From the NCBI GenBank assembly GCA_903927615.1, contig CAIYNU010000084.1, positions 32,855 to 96,854 on the forward strand: a DNA stretch of 64,000 nucleotides. Direction: 5' to 3'. A program made the position numbers and the translations under genes. This document shows, piece after piece, positions 59,213 to 64,000 of this stretch; the first letter of the stretch is position 1, and each line of letters opens with the position of its first letter. The notes beneath the pieces were generated by a model. That model made no database searches, was not told the origin of the DNA, and worked only from the letters and a program-made list of their open reading frames with translations. This DNA comes from an uncultured Rhodospirillales bacterium (GTDB taxonomy: Bacteria; Pseudomonadota; Alphaproteobacteria; Azospirillales; Azospirillaceae).

Positions 59213-61772
59213 GGCTGAAGAAGGCATGGGCCAAATGGTTTGAGACTTCGGGCAGGGTGGCCGCCAGCGTGTCAAGGGCGGTGCGCAGCAGTAACGGATT
59301 TCGCACCAGATCAGGTTGTCCGAGCGAGGCCAAACCGGCTTCGACGATGCGAAGGGCGGTTGCGGTCGGGTTATGGGTCGGCGTACCCCGTTGGGTGCCG
59401 TCGGTCAGTTCGGTCAGCCGATCACGCAGCAACGCGAGCTGAAAGGCCAGGGAGCGCGGATTGTCCTGTTCGACCAGCAACAGGTGAAGCACCGGGCTGC
59501 GCTGGACCGCCGCGAAGTAGCGGGCGCGGTAGGTCATGAAACTCTCGGCGAGTTCCAGCATCACTTCGAGAGTGGCGGACTGGCGGTCTTCGTCGCCCCA
59601 CAGGACGTCGGTGACTCGCAAGCCGCGCATCATACCGACCACCCGGGAGGCCCGTTCCAGCCGCCGGCCCATGGTCAGGAAACGCCAGCCGGGGCCGCGC
59701 GTCATGCTTTCCTGCTCCAACCCGAACAAGGCCGAAAGGCTGGTCACCAGCTCGTCCAGCGGTTCCAGCACCGCCACGCCCTCGGGGGCGCCGTCGAGCG
59801 GTCGGCTATCCCGATCGATCTGGATGATGACGCGCCACATATCACGGGACAGCCGGTCGCGCACGCTGTGCGCGGCCCGGTATACCCGCTGGACGTTGGC
59901 GCGCAGGCTGGTCGGGTGGTCGGGATCGAAGATCGCGGCGCGCAAAGCCGGCAGAATTTCTCGGGTTGACGCCTCGCCCGAACTCAGTTCGGCCGGAATC
60001 ATGCCGCCCCAGACCAGAAGGTGCAAGAGGGCACTCAACTCATCGCTGGCCCCGGGCACATCGCCTTCGATCAGCCGGGTCGAGGTGCCGCGCAGCAACC
60101 GCACCGCCCCGTCACAGCGTTCGGCATAGCGGCCAAGCCAGAACAGGCCGTCGGCGACCCGGCTGGGCAGGTCGCCCACCATCGGTTTGACTTCGCCGGC
60201 CTTCGGTTCCAGGGATCGTTGATCGCCCCGGGGGCCCGACGCCCGGAACGTGACGGCGTCCTGGTGGCGTTCGGACGGCATGACCCAGGTGTCCTTGCTG
60301 CCGCCGCCGCTGTGCATGGACACCACCAGCCGCCCGGGCTCGGGCGCCACCCGGGTCAGGCCGCCGGGCATCACCGTATAACCGGAACCGGTGGCCGCCA
60401 CAAACACCCGGAGGACCACATGATGGGCCTGGAGACCGCGGCCTTGCCACACCGGGGCGGTGGACAGGGTGATTTGTTCCTGGCCGACATAATCCCAGGG
60501 GCGGGCGCGCAGGCGGGTCCGGAGCGCGTCCTTTTCGTTGGCGGTCAGGTCCGGGGCGAAAATGGGGTCGAGCACCACATCCCGGTTGGCGCCCTTGATG
60601 ACCAGATGATCAAGTCGGTCCAGCACGAACGCCAGTTCAGCTTCCTGCCCGCACCACCAGCTGGCCAGGCTGGGCAGGCGCAACTCCTCACCCAGGATAT
60701 GCCGGCACAAGGTGGGCAGAAACGACTTGCAGGACATGGATTCCATCAGGCCGCTGCCCAGCGCGTTGGCCACCACCACGTTTCCGGCCCGGACCGCCTG
60801 AAGCAATCCCGCCACGCCCAACGAACTGTCGGCGCGCAGTTCCAGCGGATCGCAGAAGTCGTCGTCGAGCCGGCGCAGGATCACGTTCACCGGTTCCAGG
60901 CCCGAGAGGGTCTTGAGGAACACCTGACGGTCGCGGACCGCCAAGTCCTCGCCTTCGACCAGGGTGATGCCCAGGTGGCGCGCCAGATAGGCGTGCTCGA
61001 AATAGGTCTCGGTGTAGGGACCGGGGGTCAGCAGCACCACCCGAGGGGTTCCGGGGCCGGGCGCCAGCGCCGAAAGGGCGTCCCGGAAGGCGATGAAAAA
61101 GGGGTTCAGCCGCTCGACCTGGCAATAGCGATAGGTTTCGGACAGCACCTGGCTGACCACCGAGCGATTCTCCAGGGCATAGCCGGCGCCCGACGGCGTG
61201 TTGGTGCGATCCCCCAACACCCACCAGCGACCGTCGCCGCCCCGGGCCAGATCCACGGCATAGAAATGGAGATACTGGTTCCCGGGCACCGATAAGCCAT
61301 GGCAGGGACGACGAAACGCCGGATCGGCATAGATCAGGGACGCCGGCAGTCGCCCGGAGCGAATGAGCGTCTGCGGTCCGTAGAGATCGATCAGCAGGGC
61401 GTTGAGTAAGTGGGCGCGTTGGACCACTCCGGCTTCGATCTGACGCCACTCGTCGCCGGTGACCAGCAGCGGAATCAGATCGAGCGGCCAGGGCCGTTCG
61501 ATTCCCTGCGGATCACCATAAATATTGTAGGTGACACCGTTCTGACGCAACAGCCGCCGCGCCCCTTCCCAACGCTCAACCATCCGGTCGGGATGGATCG
61601 GGCCCAGACTGCTGAGAAATTGTTTCCAATGCGGGCGCATGCGCCCTTGTCCCGTCACCATCTCGTCATACGGCGAGATGCTTCGGTCATAAGCCTCGTA
61701 GCCGGCCTCTTGCTCGACGTGCGCGGCGGCGGCGTCGGCGGTACGGTGAGAAACGCTGTCAGGATCAGGCAA
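59190..61772 (-). CDS. Circularly permuted ATP-grasp fused to alpha-E domain
   Basis: The protein of about 860 residues combines a circularly permuted ATP-grasp ligase (RPHWKQFLSSLGPIHPDRMV, VTYNIYGDPQGIERPWPLDLIPLL, GDRTNTPSGAGYALENRSVVSQ, the VVLRVFVAATGSGYTVMPGGL nucleotide region) with an alpha-E domain from about residue 560 (RVADGLFWLGRYAERCDGAVRLLR). The family forms amide or peptide bonds in a proposed ribosome-independent peptide-tagging pathway together with the transglutaminase-like partner. Here ligase and alpha-E are one polypeptide. The start is uncertain: TTG 61772 is used, with GTG 61841 as the longest choice. It heads the operon. Confidence 0.88.
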   Translation of the reverse strand: MPDPDSVSHRTADAAAAHVEQEAGYEAYDRSISPYDEMVTGQGRMRPHWKQFLSSLGPIHPDRMVERWEGARRLLRQNGVTYNIYGDPQGIERPWPLDLIPLLVTGDEWRQIEAGVVQRAHLLNALLIDLYGPQTLIRSGRLPASLIYADPAFRRPCHGLSVPGNQYLHFYAVDLARGGDGRWWVLGDRTNTPSGAGYALENRSVVSQVLSETYRYCQVERLNPFFIAFRDALSALAPGPGTPRVVLLTPGPYTETYFEHAYLARHLGITLVEGEDLAVRDRQVFLKTLSGLEPVNVILRRLDDDFCDPLELRADSSLGVAGLLQAVRAGNVVVANALGSGLMESMSCKSFLPTLCRHILGEELRLPSLASWWCGQEAELAFVLDRLDHLVIKGANRDVVLDPIFAPDLTANEKDALRTRLRARPWDYVGQEQITLSTAPVWQGRGLQAHHVVLRVFVAATGSGYTVMPGGLTRVAPEPGRLVVSMHSGGGSKDTWVMPSERHQDAVTFRASGPRGDQRSLEPKAGEVKPMVGDLPSRVADGLFWLGRYAERCDGAVRLLRGTSTRLIEGDVPGASDELSALLHLLVWGGMIPAELSSGEASTREILPALRAAIFDPDHPTSLRANVQRVYRAAHSVRDRLSRDMWRVIIQIDRDSRPLDGAPEGVAVLEPLDELVTSLSALFGLEQESMTRGPGWRFLTMGRRLERASRVVGMMRGLRVTDVLWGDEDRQSATLEVMLELAESFMTYRARYFAAVQRSPVLHLLLVEQDNPRSLAFQLALLRDRLTELTDGTQRGTPTHNPTATALRIVEAGLASLGQPDLVRNPLLLRTALDTLAATLPEVSNHLAHAFFSHAFARSA

Positions 61773-62044
61773 GGTCTTTTTCGCTGAGAGAGTATTGCTG
61801 AGGGAGACGCACGAAAAACGGCATTGGCGCGATCCCCCCACCCGAGCCGGGAAATTTTGGTTTGCGCGTTCCCGGAGTATGCCCTAACCGCCGTTAACGA
61901 GCCAGCCCCTTTGAGGTTTTCAAGGACGCCGCCGAAATTGCCCTTTCATTGAGCTATTTTTGCCCGCACTTGACAACATGTCCGGAACGGCGATAGACGG
62001 ACACCGCCCCGAGCGCAATTCCGGACCGGATCGTCGGTCCCAGG

Positions 62045-62134
62045 GGATGGGTGGCCGAGCGGTTTAAGGCACCGGTCTTGAAAACCGGCGTGGGTGCAAG
62101 CTCACCGTGGGTTCGAATCCCACCCCATCCGCCA
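62045..62134 (+). tRNA. tRNA-Ser (anticodon UGA)
   Basis: A class II tRNA with a long variable arm: acceptor GGATGGG pairs with CCCATCC, the D-arm is GCCGAGCGGTTTAAGGC, the anticodon stem CCGGT/ACCGG encloses CTTGAAA with anticodon TGA, and the T-arm is GTGGG TTCGAAT CCCAC. The discriminator is G and CCA is encoded. It reads UCA codons. Mobile islands often integrate at tRNA-Ser genes, and accessory sequence begins just after it. Confidence 0.98.
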
Positions 62135-62541
62135 GAATCAAAGGGGTATGGTGACGCTCGGGCATGCCGGCCATGCCGCCCAGGCTTTTTTTTTGGCACA
62201 ATTTGGCACGCTCGATCCCGTCGAACTCCTTACCCGTCGGCGCTTTGAAGGATTGCTTTGCTCACAGGCCATTGAGCATATCGGTTTTTGCGCTGGTGGT
62301 GCCGGAGAAAATCAAGTAGAAACAACGTATTGCCGGGAAACACGGTGCCGTGCCCGAGTGCGTCAATCGCGGAAAAACGATGTGCAGACAATAAGTTAGG
62401 CCACGGAGTGCTGCCTCTTTTATCTTGCCCTCGGTAGTTGCGCTCCCGTGACCCACCCCAACCTACGCTCCTCTACGATCGGTCAGAGGCCATCGAACCG
62501 ACCGTTGTAGTGCTTGACACCATATGGCTGATCAGACCATA
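62135..62541. other. Intergenic sequence downstream of tRNA-Ser
   Basis: About 400 bases without a credible gene. I searched for a repeat of the tRNA 3' end and saw none in the window, so no attachment site can be called. Confidence 0.6.
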
Positions 62542-62594
62542 CTAGTGTTCCGACTCCAACGGACCATTCCGACCCCGTTGGGCCGGAACACTAG
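62542..62594. repeat. Nested inverted repeat upstream of the TA pair
   Basis: CTAGTGTTCCG (62542-62552) pairs perfectly with CGGAACACTAG (62584-62594), and inside it CCAACGG (62556-62562) pairs with CCGTTGG (62575-62581). A further dyad GTGTTGTG (62610-62617) / CACAACAC (62654-62661) lies nearer the toxin start. ACACTAG recurs at the end of each. These may be terminator, operator or mobile-element sequences; the function is not established. Confidence 0.7.
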
Positions 62595-62646
62595 CCTGTT
62601 CAATGGGTTGTGTTGTGCCCTCGACACGATCGTCAGGAACGAAGCG
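62593..62646. repeat. Dispersed repeat, copy B
   Basis: This is the second copy of the sequence at 53812-53865, sharing TTGTGTTGTG, CTCGACA and GAACGAAGCG. It ends shortly before the toxin gene. Confidence 0.7.
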
Positions 62647-62670
62647 TCTCGTTCACAACACTAGGCGGGA

Positions 62671-62958
62671 ATGAAGGCCGAACTGCTCCACCATCAACGC
62701 ATCGACTGCGACGACGGTGCAGTCGTGGAAATGGTGCTCTGGCGCGTGCCGTCGCCGGTTCCGCCATCGACCCACGGCCTGAAATATTCCCTGTTCTACG
62801 GCCGCCCCGGCGTTCGTGAGGTCGGGTATGATAACGAACGTGGCAAAGGCGATCATCGGCATTTTCAGGCCACCGAGACGGCCTATGCGTTCAGCACCGT
62901 CGAGCAACTGATGGCCGATTTCTGGTCCGATGTGCGGGCCTTGCGAGGGAACACATGA
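62671..62958 (+). CDS. TumE-type toxin (DUF6516 family)
   Basis: The 95-residue product begins MKAELLHHQRIDCDDGAVVEM and continues LKYSLFYGRPGVREVGYDNERGKGDHRHF, which resembles the DUF6516 family whose member TumE is the toxin of a TumE/TumA system. The HRH motif could be catalytic. It overlaps the next gene by four bases (ATGA), and AGGCGGGA precedes the ATG. It appears intact. The mode of toxicity is not visible, and the family call is from memory of the motif pattern. Confidence 0.72.
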   Translation: MKAELLHHQRIDCDDGAVVEMVLWRVPSPVPPSTHGLKYSLFYGRPGVREVGYDNERGKGDHRHFQATETAYAFSTVEQLMADFWSDVRALRGNT

Positions 62959-63305
62959 GCGACGTCAAGATCACGGTCGGCGGCGCGATGGAAGAGGAAG
63001 CCTCCCGCCGGTTCATCGACGCCTGGCACCGGGCGGAGCGCGGCGAGACCTTCCACGAGCGGCACCTGGCCTTCGAAAGCTGGGAGGCCCTCTCCCGCGT
63101 CCTGACCGGCAAACGGCTGGAGGTGCTGCGCTACGTCCGCCGGCACAATCTCACCAGCATCCGTGCCCTAGCGAAGGCACTGGGGCGCGACTACAGTAAC
63201 GTCCATGCGGATGTTCAAGCTTTGACTGCCGCAGGGCTTCTTGACGCCACGGATGGAGGCGTGCGGGCCGATTATGACGCGATCGAGACCAAGATCGCGA
63301 TTTGA
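62955..63305 (+). CDS. TumA-type antitoxin with winged-helix DNA-binding domain
   Basis: The 116-residue protein has a winged helix-turn-helix (RLEVLRYVRRHNLTSIRALAKALGRDYSNVHADVQAL, then AAGLLD and a short wing) of the type found in HVO_A0114-like regulators that pair with TumE. The N-terminal 50 residues are probably the toxin-binding part. Overlap with the toxin gene implies co-translation. The dyads upstream of the toxin start could be its operator. Confidence 0.75.
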   Translation: MSDVKITVGGAMEEEASRRFIDAWHRAERGETFHERHLAFESWEALSRVLTGKRLEVLRYVRRHNLTSIRALAKALGRDYSNVHADVQALTAAGLLDATDGGVRADYDAIETKIAI

Positions 63306-63320
63306 TTGCGGAATCGTGAG

Positions 63321-63416
63321 ATGCAGATCATTGATGTGGATAGCTGGGAATCATTCGAGAATCAGTTGAAAGACCTGCGTCAGACTAAAGACTTAAGCGG
63401 CGCTCCTGTGCGCCAT
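63321..63416 (+). pseudogene. Truncated FRG-domain gene (N-terminal fragment)
   Basis: ATG 63321 begins MQIIDVDSWESFENQLKDL, which matches the start of FRG-domain proteins (the '..W.eFe..l..L' entry before 'RGq'). About 30 residues in, the frame changes character to low-complexity GC-rich sequence with no RGQ motif, although it stays open to 63785. The gene is therefore probably broken by an insertion or deletion. Confidence 0.6.
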
Positions 63417-64000
63417 GGGTTCCATTACTTTGTCCCAGAGCAATCGCGCGGCTCGGGGCGAAGGGGGGCGATTGGTGGCGGGCTCTTTGTTGGGCTGTCT
63501 TGTCGCCATGGCTGCCAGCCCCGACAGTCGGATCGCCGTTGGGACCGCGGGCGACGAGACCGGCATGTGGGGATAGTCGTCGAGCGAGCGGGATCAGGCG
63601 CAGCCGGTCGACGGGGCTTTGCCCGCCCTGGCCCATGGGAAAGCAGCCTGTCAGCGGTGGCCCGCCGCCGGTTCGGTGCTGGTACCGGCACGGTGCCGAG
63701 CAGGTCCCAGCCCCGGGGACGTCTCCCGGGGCTGGGCAGCGTCGCCGAAGGGCCGATTCCCGGGCGTAATACCAGTTCCCGATGAGCCCAACTCATCGGG
63801 AACTGGTATCGGCGGCGACTGCCGCCGCGCCGCTCGGGCGGCGTCCCGCTGATAGGTTCCTATCAGCGGGAACTGGTATAAGGTCGAAGGCGATAAGTAA
63901 AGGGGCAGACATCACACCCATGGGCGGGCCTCCGGGTTTCGGCCCGTTGCCCTAGGCAAGAGATGAGCCAAGCGGTGGGCCAGGCGGTTCGAAAGGGAGG
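63417..64000. other. Repeat-rich, probably non-coding end of the window
   Basis: No coding frame with plausible composition was found to the window edge. It holds the palindromic block at 63770-63880 and other GC-rich dyads. Confidence 0.55.
63770..63880. repeat. Array of perfect palindromes
   Basis: An 18-bp perfect stem (63770-63787 with 63793-63810, loop CCCAA) is followed by CGGCGGC-GACT-GCCGCCG and then a 12-bp stem CCCGCTGATAGG/CCTATCAGCGGG (63846-63857, 63860-63871). The string GGGAACTGGTAT ends both outer hairpins. It resembles REP/MITE-like intergenic repeats. Confidence 0.85.

Noticed and set aside
60021..61295. Plus-strand open frame of 424 codons
   Set aside because: It is the shadow of the cpATP-grasp/alpha-E gene, with compositionally biased translation and no recognisable domain.
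61954..62199. Minus-strand frame across the tRNA-Ser gene
   Set aside because: Its translation (GWGGIRTHGELAPTPV...) is a well-known spurious product of antisense tRNA-Ser.
62045..64000. Attachment-site duplication of the tRNA-Ser 3' end
   Set aside because: No copy of the T-arm/acceptor sequence was found to the right inside the window, so integration cannot be claimed.

Overview
The window is GC-rich, gene-dense DNA from a free-living Gram-negative bacterium, most likely an alphaproteobacterium of the Rhodospirillales type. This rests on the large number of environmental sensors, the CheR-CheD-CheB chemotaxis order, the SSS-type histidine kinase, the DctABD system and the cpATP-grasp/alpha-E/transglutaminase operon. 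No rRNA, CRISPR array or intact insertion sequence was seen. The taxonomic call is inference, since no marker was aligned.

Layout. 1-13 kb: a TPR membrane protein, a dienelactone-hydrolase-like enzyme, secA, an AT-rich orphan gene that looks like a single-chain proteasome-type Ntn hydrolase, a DctP-like binding protein coupled to a membrane adenylate cyclase, two methyltransferases and the murein endopeptidase MepA. 13-19 kb: a soluble and a membrane chemoreceptor diverging from a 0.75-kb AT-rich spacer, then an orphan outer-membrane efflux factor. 19-30 kb: one long minus-strand chemosensory array, STAS-cheY-cheA-cheW-cheR-cheD-cheB-receptor, continuing into a partner-switching module of STAS, an anti-sigma-type ATPase and two response-regulator/SpoIIE phosphatases. 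30-37 kb: a symporter-fused histidine kinase and an IetA/IetS-type AAA ATPase plus subtilase pair (anti-phage or addiction type). 37-44 kb: dctB-dctD divergent from dctA, with a sigma-54 promoter and two DctD-like sites between them, then recJ.

43.8-56.4 kb is an accessory block: three TPR-glycosyltransferases, two very small low-complexity proteins, two overlapping genes of unknown family and an MFS exporter. It is the best candidate for an undescribed multi-gene system, possibly glycosylation of small proteins, but its function is inference. 56.4-61.8 kb is a tight operon of cpATP-grasp/alpha-E, transglutaminase-like protein, NUDIX hydrolase and FAD amine oxidoreductase. 62-64 kb begins with tRNA-Ser(UGA) and looks like a small island: hairpins, a TumE/TumA-type toxin-antitoxin pair, a truncated FRG-domain gene and dense palindromes.

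Several start codons were moved from the longest open frame to a Shine-Dalgarno-supported site. Two of these, for the cyclase and RecJ, appear to be CTG. No alignment, structure prediction or database search was possible. Family calls rest on motifs read by eye, and residue positions marked 'about' are approximate.
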